This document shows positions 23,289 to 33,802 of a stretch of DNA of 64,000 bases, one piece after another. Made by a program: the position numbers and the translations under genes. The first letter of the stretch is position 1; each line of letters starts with the position of its first letter. Below the pieces are notes generated by a model. It did not search any database, had not been told where the DNA came from, and saw only the letters and a program-made list of their open reading frames with translations. Source of the stretch: Thalassia testudinum (taxonomy: Eukaryota; Streptophyta; Magnoliopsida; Alismatales; Hydrocharitaceae); the NCBI GenBank assembly GCA_037157565.1, contig JAZHRO010000003.1, positions 66,900,501 through 66,964,500 of the forward strand. The letters run 5' to 3'.

Positions 23289-25130
23289 TGACGTGCACGG
23301 AATGTGTTTGTTTAATTATGCCATTGAAGCATGAGTTCACGATGTCGGCTTTAATTTAAGATGTGGATTTGTTGAGTCCAAGTGTCGAACACGAGGCGGC
23401 ATGAAATCGAATTAGTTCTTTAGTTGTCATAGGAATATTTGGTTTTCCTATGAGAAAACAAGAAAGAGAGAGAGAGATTAGGGTTAGAGCTTGTGTTTAA
23501 ATCACGACATTCATTCTAAGAAGATGTGAGCTATGATATAAGAAATAACATTATCATATAGCATACAATTAGAGTTTGTTTACAACTACAACAATAGATG
23601 AAAGCTTAAACAAGTGTGACATAAAACTAAAGTAAAAGGGGTGTGAGGAGCCGAGGCAAGCACGACGGTGGAGGGGTGCTCCGTCGGCGGCTCGATAACT
23701 TCGGGGTGGATATGGGATGCTTGGTGGAGCTAGAAGAGGGCTAGTATTGCAAGGAGAGTGTGTGTGAATTGAATGCCTTTGAATGGGGTGGTTGAGGAGG
23801 TCTATACAGAGAAGAAGGGGTTTCCAAAATAAGGAAGGGTCTTAGAGACGTCCAGGATGTCGCTAAACCCATTCGATAAGTGTTGGTGAAGCCCCTCGCA
23901 CGCCAATCCAAGTGCATGCACGTGCTTCTTCCTCCACATGATTTATGTGCATGTAACGTGGGTTGTCCGATCAAAGATCAGACGGCTTAGATCCCGCCCT
24001 AAGCGCTGGTTCAGATCATGCTGCGTGCTTCGGGTGCACACCTTGCACATGATCGTGTGCATTTGCATTGAGTGCGTGAGAGCACATCGCATAGCCCACC
24101 TTAGAACTATTTGATGGTGATCGGGTGGTCTGAATCAACTGTAGTGCGGGTTGGAGAGCAATTTGGGGCGTAGCAAGGGTCTAATGCTCTCTGCTACTTG
24201 TAAGGCTGTGGCGTTCTTCGTTGCACTATCTTTGCTGATGATGTGAAGTGGAGTCAAGCGGTGTCCGAAGCTCGCGAGTCGTCAACTGCGTGAGAGCACA
24301 TCGCATAGCCCACCTTAGAGCTGTTCGATGGTGATCGGGCGGTCTGAATCAACTGCGGTGCGGGCTGGAGAGCGATTTGGGGCGTAGCAAGGGTCTAATG
24401 CTCGCCGCTACTTGTAAGGCTGTGGCATTCTTCGTTGCATTGTCTTTGCTGATGATGTGAAGTGGAGTCAAGCGGTGGCCGAAGCTCGCAAGTCCTCAAC
24501 CGCATGAGAGCACATCGCATAGCCCACCATAGAGCTGTTCGATGGTGATAGGGCAGTCTGAATCAACTGCGGTGCGGGTTGGAGAGCGATTTAGGGCGTA
24601 GCAAGGGTCTAATGCTCGCCGCTACTTGTAAGGCTGTGGCGTTCTTCGTTGCACTGTCTTTGATGATGATGTGAAGTGGAGTTAAGCGATGGCCGAAGCT
24701 CGCAAGTCCTCAACCGTCCAAACCTTGGATCGGACAGCTCAAAATGCTTCTTCGTGATGAGCGCGAGGGTGGAGTTCGGGTGAGGGTGTGGTGCTGAGCG
24801 CCATGTGGTCGCTTGTGGGCCATTGATCATCAGATCAACAGCCAAAACTTCTTAGGCTAGTCAAGGGAGCGCCATATGTCAAATTTAAGTGATTTTGAGT
24901 CTATTGGATGCCTTTCGTCAATCTGAATCCATCCGTGTGGTTTGATTGCTCATCTGAGGCCTATTTCAACATGGACTTGTAGAAATGGCCATTAAACAAT
25001 GATTTACAAGTAATCTTAATTCGTCATGCATGCAATGCCCCAAGTCTATTATGGTATGTCATTAATGCACATATATCCTCAAAACTAACCATAGTTGATG
25101 GAATTATCATCATTAGATGTAGAGTTTTCA
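23289..25130 (-). mobile_element. 5' LTR of element B
   Basis: Plus-strand TGACGTGCAC at 23289 to TTTTCA at 25130. The last 200 bp are homologous, on the opposite strand, to the start of F's LTR (41714-41930). It contains a 214-bp tandem repeat and a degenerate CGCCATGTGG site near 24800. No gene is seen. Confidence 0.85.
24074..24715. repeat. Tandem repeat, 3 copies of a 214-bp unit
   Basis: Units start at 24074, 24288 and 24502 (GTGAGAGCACATCGCATAGC or a close variant at each). Copies differ mainly at CpG. F's related LTR has no such triplication, so it arose within the B lineage. Confidence 0.92.
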
Positions 25131-25132
25131 GG

Positions 25133-26452
25133 TATGAATTTTATACTCCTGCATCTCACCCATGGAATATGGGTAGATATGATTCACCCCCTAGAACCCC
25201 TGAGGAACTACAAGTGTATTTGCGACCACATTATAGATTACAACAAGCTATAACCGGAATGAGAAACTGAGTCGCATCCTATCTACAAGTAATCCAGGCT
25301 ATCAATGATTCGGACCAAAGATGAAACTGGATTTCGCTCAAAGAAACTTTAATGGAAGCCCTTCAGGAAGTGGCATCAATAACAAGGGCACTTAAATAGA
25401 ATCGCACACTTCAGGAGATGCTGCTTTTGCATTATCAAGTGGAGAACTGCTTGAGTGATCCCGAAGAACCTGAATTGACCACGCCTAAAGACAAGTCACA
25501 GGAGTAGATATTCGGAAGAAATTCAAGGGAAGAAGAACAAGAGCAGGAAACATCCTGAATGGATTCAACTAGAAACTCCATTCGAGAAAATGATGAGGAA
25601 AGGATTGGTTACTCTAGACCCTGGGAGACACATTATGGGTCAGACAAGCTGCCTGACATGAAGAATCAAGATCCATCCTAGGATATGGACCTAGAGGCGA
25701 GCATTCCATGTAACACCACCGATCAATTTATACTTGTTCTTAATCCAGCATCAATCGATTTGCACCCTTCTTCTTTCACCTATCAAGGCAATGTTGGAAT
25801 CTCTGAGACTACACCTTTCGATTTTGATACCCAAAGATCAGAGATAGCTAGGGATGTCTTGCCTGAAGAAATGGACATGATATCAGAAGTAGGAAGTAAT
25901 GGGGAGCCAACTGCATATGAGGGTGAAGCACTGAGCAGAATGAACTGACTTACCTACCATCCTAGTCAGACTAATGGATGGCTTAGCTCGGAGCCTGAAG
26001 AGTCAGCCTCTTTTCAGTCAGAGATGAGTACTGATGAGGATGAAGTGATTTCTGACGAGGATTTCAGTGACCTCCCAACTGGTCTTTTACTTTCACGGTT
26101 ACCCCCATATGACCCAGAACCTAGAAAGGGCATGATCTTTGATGTCAATTATCATTATGAAGACCCCTATGACTTAGATTCTGGTCCTGAGATACATTTT
26201 GATCCCCTCCCTTAGCAACTTCCTACTGAATTTTGGGACATGATAAATCAGCTAAATCAACATCATGATCCCCTCTCTGATTATCCTCTATCCTCCACCA
26301 CTACCCCACACTCTATTATACCTATACTTTTTGGAGTAGGGGTGAATAATCAGCTAGTTTGCATTTGTGGACCACTTATTCTGGGAACGCATGAATATCT
26401 CTTTCTATTAATCATGACATGCTCTTATGAAACCAATGATCCATCTGATTGA
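25133..26452 (+). pseudogene. Long gag-position frame of element G, 5' end missing
   Basis: One frame runs for about 440 codons with some nine in-frame stops and no frame shift that I can see; the stops fit CAA, CAG, CGA or TGG changed to a stop. Order: Tyr/Pro/Asn-rich piece (WNMGRYDSPPRTPEEL), coiled-coil-like helices (25260-25450), acidic Glu/Asp-rich region (25480-26215), then a region with ICGPLILGTHEYLFLLIMTC (26355-26415). The last part is similar to the end of C's frame. No known domain is recognised. It is probably the C-terminal half of the protein whose N-terminus is seen in E. Confidence 0.6.
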
Positions 26453-28411
26453 GTTTTCGCCTAGTTGGAGGCGTTAAACTCAGCATCGACCCACATTCTT
26501 CATCACCATATACATACTCGCTTTATAAATAGCATAATTTTCTTTTAGCATATTTCTTTTCTCATATTGCATACTGTCAGGTTGGTTGGTGCTAAATGTC
26601 AAAATTCAGGAGTAATTCCTGGTGATCTCTACCCACTTACTCCTGCTGTATTTATTTTCTTTTGTATTCATGCATGATGACATGCAAGAACTTAGGCATG
26701 GGCAGGTAGATATATAGCAAAACTACAAAGCTTTTATGCCAACACTTAGAAAACCTCAGATTAGCATGTCAAACGTACTTTAGGATCCTAAATATAAGAG
26801 CAACCGACTCCACCTCCAATGAAAATCGTCTGCAACAACCATTTCTGACTAACCTGCTCACCCTTTCGTTCCAAATTTAGGATCAAGTTGAATTTAACCC
26901 CATAAGGGAATTTATGAAGTACAAATGAAAGAGGTTACTTGTTTATAGCAAATATATACAAAGTGCATTCATGAATAAGATTGTTTTCATTAAGAGAATG
27001 CATTAGGGATTTTATCATCGAGTTGATTCCTATAATCTAGTAACCAATACAATTCTCACACCCACACGTAGAATTTGCAATGGATTCACAGTAAAGACTA
27101 ATATATGTCTTTAATCTGTCAAGAAGTAGTGCTTCTTTACTTGAACCCCTAGACAGTGTTTTGAGAGTCAGGAAGATTTTCTTCTAAAAATCCACTAAAA
27201 AGGGTGACATGAGAGTAGAGAGTACTGGTGCTCTAAGATTACTGCAAGGAATCTGGAAATCTAGATAATTAGGTAATGATACTCAGAGAATAGGCATAGC
27301 TTCCTCTCTCAGATCCTGCATACACATTTTGTGTGAAATATTGAGATCCACCAATCAAGGCAAATACGTAGAGAGCGAGTTTAGATAAAACTAGGGCTAA
27401 GGTTGATGGTTACGACCATTCTTTACGAAATCCTCGGCTGAAGGAGGGTACTGATGTGAAGGTCAGGAATACGCCATCCTATCCATCCTTCCCGGTGCCG
27501 TAAGTTGGCACTTCAACCAAATAAGCCACCCAATGTCTCTTGAGTACCACCAATCCCAAATAATGCCTTAATAAAATTCATGAATGCATTGTTTGATTGT
27601 GTTGTGTTAGAAAATTTTATTAGAAAAAAATGAAATAATAAAAAAAAAGTAAAAAAGAAAAAAAAGAAAAAAAAGAGAGAAAGAAAAAGAAATAGAAAAA
27701 GAAAAAGAAAAATAAAGAGTTATGAGTATCTAATGTTTATCTCATTTTCATTGAGGCTTGAGACCCACCAAATATGTCTTTAACCCACTTTTTCTGTGTT
27801 TTTGATCGCTTAAATACTAGTTGAATAATTCTGACTTGTTAGGGTTATTGGAACTTGATTAAAGTGTTAATGCCATGTGAGACCAGCAAATGTGGAATAT
27901 ATGTGTGAATCTGGTGAGATTGTGAGCTTAAGAAAAGAAAAGAGAGAGAATGAATACAGAGGAACCAAAGAGAACATAGTTTTTCTCATCTTTCTTTGAG
28001 TTGAGTTACTTAGTAATTTTGGGAATCTAGATTCTGTAGTACTAATTTCCATGAATTACCAATTGAGTGAGACACCAAATAAACAACCATTTCCCCTAGA
28101 CATTCTCTACCCAAGCTTAAAAGTCAGGGTGGAATTCATAGAATATCTTGAATACCCCGAGGGAAGAAGTTTGCCTATCCCGCTAGAATTTTACTAGGGT
28201 TCAAGTATAAGCATTAGAGATAAATCAACTTTTTCACTCGAATCCATTTCAGAAGCTACATAGTTGCATTTTCAAGATTGTCTGGATTTCCAAATTTTTG
28301 GTTGAAAATGAAAAGGAAAAGAATCTCTAGTCATACACTTGATAAAAATAATCAATCCCTAAGGACCCTTTGTAAATAACTTAGTTTTGCATTTACTAAG
28401 GACTAGCAAGA
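26453..28411 (+). other. 3' noncoding region of element G
   Basis: Begins with GGAGGCGTTAAACTCAGC (26467), similar to the motif after C's frame. Contains an A/G-only tract at about 27640-27716. No coding frame with recognisable motifs. Confidence 0.6.
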
Positions 28412-28427
28412 TTTGGGCATGGGAGTA
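28412..28427 (+). other. Polypurine tract of element G
   Basis: TTTGGGCATGGGAGTA directly before the LTR. A similar GGGAGG precedes E's LTR. Confidence 0.55.
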
Positions 28428-30720
28428 TGATTGCGCAGCAATCATAGGTCTTTTGACATAAATTGGGCTAGAATTGAGCATAAGCTTGTGTAATTCATGC
28501 ACACACAAGCATTATTTGTATCCTTACTGCTTTCCTTTAGCTACGCATGAAATAATGATATAATGTACTAATTAAGTGAATTATATAAATTGCACCAAAT
28601 AAGAAGCTTAGAAGCTAGATCTAAAGCTAGATTGGAAGCTAGACCTGAAGCTAGTGCTGCATCAGAGCTGGAGCAGAAAATTAAAATAGAATGTAGTAGA
28701 AAAATAATGTAATCGGTTGAGGTATGCTATTCTATTGAGTAGAAGTAAAGCAGTTAAATTACGAAGAACTTAGGTTCAATCCTAGCCCTAGGATAGCCAT
28801 AGAAGCTTTCCTAAGCCTTAGCCGCCCTTAGATTTTGTCACTGTAGCCTATGAAGCCTTAAAACCCTAATTCCCGCCCTTAGCTGGACATCTAGGACCCT
28901 TAGTCACAATCTGCACACCTTAAACCCATGTCTGCAGTGTTATTGGATGTCCAAACACTTGGTCAAACATCCAATTTGTACAGAATATCCAAGAGAGAAC
29001 CCTGAATCCCTTTTGACTCTGATTCGATATCCAACCAACAAGTCTCGACTTCTAATTTTTAATATAAGTTTTCTAATACTTTATTGGACCCCTAGAACTG
29101 TTCCCCAGTTCCTGTTAGGGAATTCAAGCCTTGATCTTGAGTCCTTAAACCCAATTCCAACGCCTTAGGAACCTAAATTAAGGTACCCTAACCCTTGTAC
29201 ACCACCTATAGACCTTCCTAAGAACCTAATTAGGTTCTCATTAAGCTCAATTGACTTAGATCATAGTCAATTACCATTACGTAGTCAATTGGACTCATAG
29301 AGTCCAATTGAGCTCAGATCTCAACCCACACAAGACCAATTGGACTCAGTTAGAGTCCAATTAACCTAAGCTCAACCTAATTAAGTTATTTCACTCTCAA
29401 TTAGGTTCACACTCACTTAATTAAACTTGTGTAAAGTTTAATTGCATTTTCTCCTTTACAAATTAGGGCTTATAGTGCTAATTTGAGACCTACCCTAACC
29501 AAAACCTATTAGGACCTAACCTAACTCACTTAGCCACCTAGGTCATGACCACACACACACAACCATTCACGCACACACACCCACCTAGAGTTCCCTAGAA
29601 CTCTCCTCAAGTTGGCGCCACTCTTAGTTTCTAAAATTAGCAACCAAAAGACATTCAAATTGTAGATCCACTTTTGGTGGATCTAAAAACCACCCTCTCT
29701 CTCTCTTGGACGGCCACACTCTGAGCTCTTACTAGAGAGTTCCACACTTCTATAGCGATTCTCCCTTAGGTCTATAAAATGACCTAAGGGGTGGCCATCT
29801 ACACCCATTCAAGCTTGGCTACATTATTCCACCTTCCATAGCATAGCTCCACCTCCACACCTCCACCTCCACGAGCTCTCACCATGGTTCCACCACCTCC
29901 ATGCCAAGGCTAGAGCACTCCTTGTCCACAACTCCAAAGGTTGGCCTAACCCGCATTGGCCACCCCTCCTCCTCTCAACCAAGTCAAAGGCCAACAGAGC
30001 CCACCTCCGAATCCCCTTATTTCTATTAGCTAAGTAGATTGTTCTTCATAGATTTACTACTTTATTACTACTTATTAGTGTAGCACCATATTCTCCTGCA
30101 ATGATGCATGCATAATTCTTCCATAGAATCATGTATGCAGTTGTTTTCTTCTAGCGAGTAGTTTATGTTTTCAAGCATTCCTCTACAAGCCCTCCTCTAG
30201 CTGTGCTTTGAACCCTAATGCAATCATTGGAAACCTTTTTATATATATAAATATCTATGTGTGAAAATCACCATAAGCCATGTTGCAATATTTTCTATGT
30301 GATTAAAGTTGCATGCTTTTAATTGCTATCTGTTGCAACTAGCATGTTGGTACCTGAGGATGTTGAGGATTTAACAATTAACATATTTTCCGTAAATGGC
30401 CACCACAAAACTAGAATCGTGCATACTGAAACTCACACTTTCACGTTTGTCATCTACTTAACACATGCACACGTAATTAGGGTTAATAATGAAAGTGGTA
30501 AAGCAGTGATCTGAAGGTTAGAAATTGGCATGCGATTTTAAGTAAGTAGAGCAAGCAAGATCAAATTCTTTTTGCATTTCCTAAACGCCTCCCAAAGACT
30601 AATGACCAGGACTCCGAGTATCGTTATTTTAGAAATATTTTTGTTTTGATTAGATTTCGTGCTATACTACGAGAAAATAATGATTTTCATATTCGAAAAT
30701 GCGAAGATCCAGGTCGAACA
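28428..30720 (+). mobile_element. 3' LTR of element G
   Basis: TGATTGCGCAGCAATCA at the start; end set at AACA (30720) by alignment with the end of E's LTR (CTATACTACGA block). Contains AATT-centred palindromes at 29210-29420. The right end is uncertain by a few bases. Confidence 0.75.
29763..29790 (+). promoter_or_regulatory. TATA box in the loop of a perfect inverted repeat
   Basis: Arms CCCTTAGGTC (29763-29772) and GACCTAAGGG (29781-29790) flank TATAAAAT. The likely LTR promoter of G. Confidence 0.65.
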
Positions 30721-30821
30721 CCTAGCCCTCCATCTATATCCATGCCAACACCCTCCATGTCCCTCCTATAAATATCCTATCTAACCACCCAATTCAAATG
30801 ATCTTTCGCTAAATTAATACC
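30721..30821. other. Short unassigned spacer
   Basis: About 100 bp between G's LTR and element J. It is possibly the original target DNA. I see nothing else in it. Confidence 0.4.
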
Positions 30822-31782
30822 TGTAAGTACCTCTGTTTTGATGAAAAAAAATTTTTTCTATTGCGAACTAATCTTTTAGGATCACACAATCATAAATCAA
30901 GTCAATTATCCTCTATGTGAATCAAAGTGAAGATTATTTAGTCAATGTAATTCTTTTATATTTCTTGAGTCTAGAATTGCTGTAATTAAAGGTAAATCTT
31001 TCTAAATCATAAAATAAACATCTAGATAGTATTGGTTGACCAAAATATTAGAATTGACTGATCAAATCAATTGGTCAACCAAAATAAAATATTGATCGAC
31101 TAAATTAGTGAAACGATCAAATCGGATTTTCCTGCAATTGATCAACGAATTAAATATTTGATCGATCAGTAATTGATCGACCAATTAAGTAAATTGATCG
31201 ACCAACTTGGTTCGAATGATTTTTCTAAACATTCTAAGAATGCTCCATTTTCACCTACAAATAGGGCTCCACACCCCTCATTTCAAAGCACACTTTGAAA
31301 GAGAAATCCATATAGAACATGAGCTCTCGTGCTTTCTCTCAAAGTGCTTCTACGCTTCTGTTTTCACGTTCTCCAAAGCACGTCGATTCAAACCTTTACA
31401 AAAATTTGATTTCACTTTCCTTGAGCTTCCATAGGATTATATTATTTTATTTTACTTGTTGCTTTTCTTACGGATCCCAAGCTGTTGGGAGAAATCCATT
31501 GTTATTGTTGTGCTTCTAATTAGGTTAGTAAGAGAAGGGATCATTGTAAGAGGTTGTGCCACCCTCGTTCAATTGGTACACTAGTGGATTGACTAGTGTT
31601 GCCTAATCGAGATAATTCTAAACTAGGAGGCTTAGGTAGTGGTTTTTACCTGTAAGGGTTTCCACTATAAATCTGTCTATATTGTGGGATTAATTTTTTT
31701 TTTTGTGCCATATTTTTATTACAATCGATATCATACTTGATCTTGTATTTGTGGCCAAGTAAAATCTGCAGGCACCCTCTCA
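30822..31782 (+). mobile_element. 5' LTR of element J
   Basis: TGTAAG start, CTCTCA end beside the primer site. It has repeated TTGATCGACCAATT-type motifs (31030-31210) and a TATA-like CTACAAATAG at about 31254. Confidence 0.75.
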
Positions 31783-31784
31783 TT

Positions 31785-31797
31785 TGGTATCGGAGCC
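31785..31797 (+). other. Primer-binding site, initiator tRNA-Met type (element J)
   Basis: TGGTATCGGAGCC, one change from the usual copia site. Confidence 0.8.
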
Positions 31798-33230
31798 TCA
31801 CCTTCACATGACCATAACAACAAGTTTTATCGAGGGACAATTTTTTTCCAACCACCACTATTTGACGGATCAGATTATGATTATTGGAAAAGAAGAATGC
31901 AAATTTTTCTTCAAACAATGGACTTTGAGATTTGGCCTATCATTGAGCCCAAATATATGCCAAAGAAAGAAGAAAAAGAGCTAACATAGGAAGAGAAGAA
32001 GAAAGAGACAAATAATGACAAAGCCACGAATGCACTATTTTGTGATTAACATGAGAGGAATTTGAAAACATTGCTTCATGCAAAAGTGCATATGAGATAT
32101 GGGACCAACTCTTTATCATGCACAAAGAAAGCACTAACAAAGATGTAACATGGGATGATTCCAATACAAGTTTGGAATTAGATGCTGAGGAACAAAGCCA
32201 TGAATGTGGAATTACTCATCTATGTCTCATGGCATTAACAGAATTAAGTGAAGAAGAGGTAAAGTCTGACTTTACTTTAGATGAATTATTAGATGCATAT
32301 CATGATTTATACAAATTGGCTAAAACATTAAAGAAGGAAAATAAGGAACTTAAGGATAGGTGTTCGAGTTTAGAAAATGAGAAAGATGGTTTATCTCTAG
32401 ATTTAAAAAATAAAAAAGGGGAATTAGATGAAATAAGAGTTGTAAATGTAGAGTTCCATGAGAAAATAGAAGATCTCAAAGAACAATATTGTTGAACGAT
32501 TTACGAAGCTACGCTAACGTGTTCGGTTTTGGAAAACCTGTCGTTGTAGTTCGAAAGCGAAGGATTCGTGTTCAACAAATAAAATTTATACCGAAATTAA
32601 AATTCCGGGTCGAACGCAGGGAGGCGAACGTTTGATTTAAAAACTTCGCGTTTCTTTTAATTTTGTCACGAAGAAATTCAATTTAAACTATCTAAGTATC
32701 TACAACAAATAAAAGAGAGAGAGGGAGTAAGAGAGAGAGAAAGAATACTATACATGGAAATCAAAATGAGATGTAGAATAGACAAGGAATTTATCATAAA
32801 AGAGTTCGTTCGTTACAACCAGAAAACATAAAACAATTACTCTAGAAAGCATTAAAAGAATGGAGGGAGAAATGTCCTCCTCGACGATCGCTCGGAGGAC
32901 GAATAGACTACTCTAGAAAGCAGTAAATCTATACTAGAAAGCAGTAAAAAGAATAGGGAGAGAGAATCCTCCTCGACGGTCGCTTGGAGGACGAGCCGGA
33001 CGGGATGACGCTTGGATGAAGGAGGACGAAGCGGGACGAAGGAGGACGAAGCAAAAGAACGGGAACGGAGTAGCACGCCGTCGTCGTCGCGGGATCCACT
33101 TCCGAAGGGGGACGAAAATTTGGACTTTATCTCGCGAGAAGCATCCCGGGTGTGGGACAAGCTTCTCTTGAGCTTTGGAGAGGTAGAGAGGAGAAGGAAG
33201 GGATGAAAATTTCCTATGGAGGGGGTCTCC

Positions 33231-33237
33231 TTTTATA
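33231..33237 (-). promoter_or_regulatory. TATA box, family C LTR (solo copy)
   Basis: The minus strand reads CTATAAAAGG. Conserved at 51448-51454 and 57377-57383 in the other copies. Confidence 0.7.
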
Positions 33238-33294
33238 GTTGCAAGGAGTGGGGGCAAAATGGACATTACATCTTCAAAATAATAAATAAGGGGT

Positions 33295-33324
33295 CTTTAG
33301 TGACGGATAAAACCGTCGCTAAAG
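33295..33324. repeat. 12-bp inverted repeat upstream of the TATA box
   Basis: Arms CTTTAGTGACGG and CCGTCGCTAAAG (one mismatch) with a 6-base loop, about 60 bp upstream of the TATA box. Counterparts are at 51512-51541 and 57441-57470. Confidence 0.75.
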
Positions 33325-33700
33325 CCCTCAACGTGGGCGTAGCCACCGCGCCCACGCGCGCCTGCTCGGCTGCCCGCGCACAACGCCTACGCACGTCGCT
33401 TGATTTTCAGCCGTCCGATCGCGAGATCGAACTGCTTAGATCGCGTCCGCGCCCGCTGCGTAGCGCGCCCGCCCGCGTGTGATCGCGCGTTACGCCCGGC
33501 GTCCAATCGCGCGTCGTCCTGATTGAGCGCGCGCAGCCGTTGGATCTTCATCTGACGCTCGTCCGCGCCCGCTCGACTGCGCCTTCCACCCCCTCACCGC
33601 GGCTCGAACCCACGACCTCCGCTTCGCCCGCAGCTACGTCGCCGCTGCGCTACGCGGGCGAAATGGTCGCGCGGACGCTTTTAAGCGCGAGCGACCGCAG

Positions 33701-33722
33701 CCGTTGGATCGAGATCCAACGG
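33701..33722. repeat. Perfect 10-bp inverted repeat, 2-bp spacer
   Basis: CCGTTGGATC-GA-GATCCAACGG. Degraded copies are near 51929 and 57838. Confidence 0.75.
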
Positions 33723-33778
33723 CGGAGAGGAGATGGTGCGCGGTCTTCACAAGATGCATGCGGCCGATTGGGCGGCTG

Positions 33779-33802
33779 AGATGGCGCCACGTGGCGCCAT
33801 CT
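33779..33802. repeat. Perfect 24-bp palindrome centred on a CACGTG G-box
   Basis: The half-site is AGATGGCGCCAC; the centre CACGTG is at 33788-33793. A 26-bp perfect version is at 52010-52035, and imperfect ones are at 57926-57949 and, in element F, 42168-42191. The G-box is a known bZIP/bHLH binding core in plants. Confidence 0.85.

Larger units (their letters stand above)
10464..25130 (-). mobile_element. Element B: Athila-like Ty3/gypsy, interrupted by element I
   Basis: Right-to-left: 5' LTR (23289-25130), tRNA-Asp primer site, leader, gag, protease, RT, RNase H, integrase core, element I (11275-16846), integrase C-terminus and 3' noncoding DNA, then a break at element A. It is the only element here with all pol domains, though decayed. 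Its 3' LTR is not present; it should lie to the left of A, outside the window. Its right LTR abuts the coding frame of element G, so B probably inserted into G. Confidence 0.8.
25131..30720 (+). mobile_element. Element G: non-autonomous gypsy-type element, right part
   Basis: Plus strand: 3' part of a long decayed frame, 3' noncoding DNA, polypurine tract and 3' LTR (28428-30720). The left part is cut off by element B at 25130. The LTR is homologous to the 5' LTR of element E (60242-62256). No RT or integrase is seen anywhere between the frame and the LTR. Confidence 0.78.

Noticed and set aside
24074..24715. CRISPR-like direct repeats
   Set aside because: Contiguous 214-bp tandem units without spacers, inside a plant LTR.
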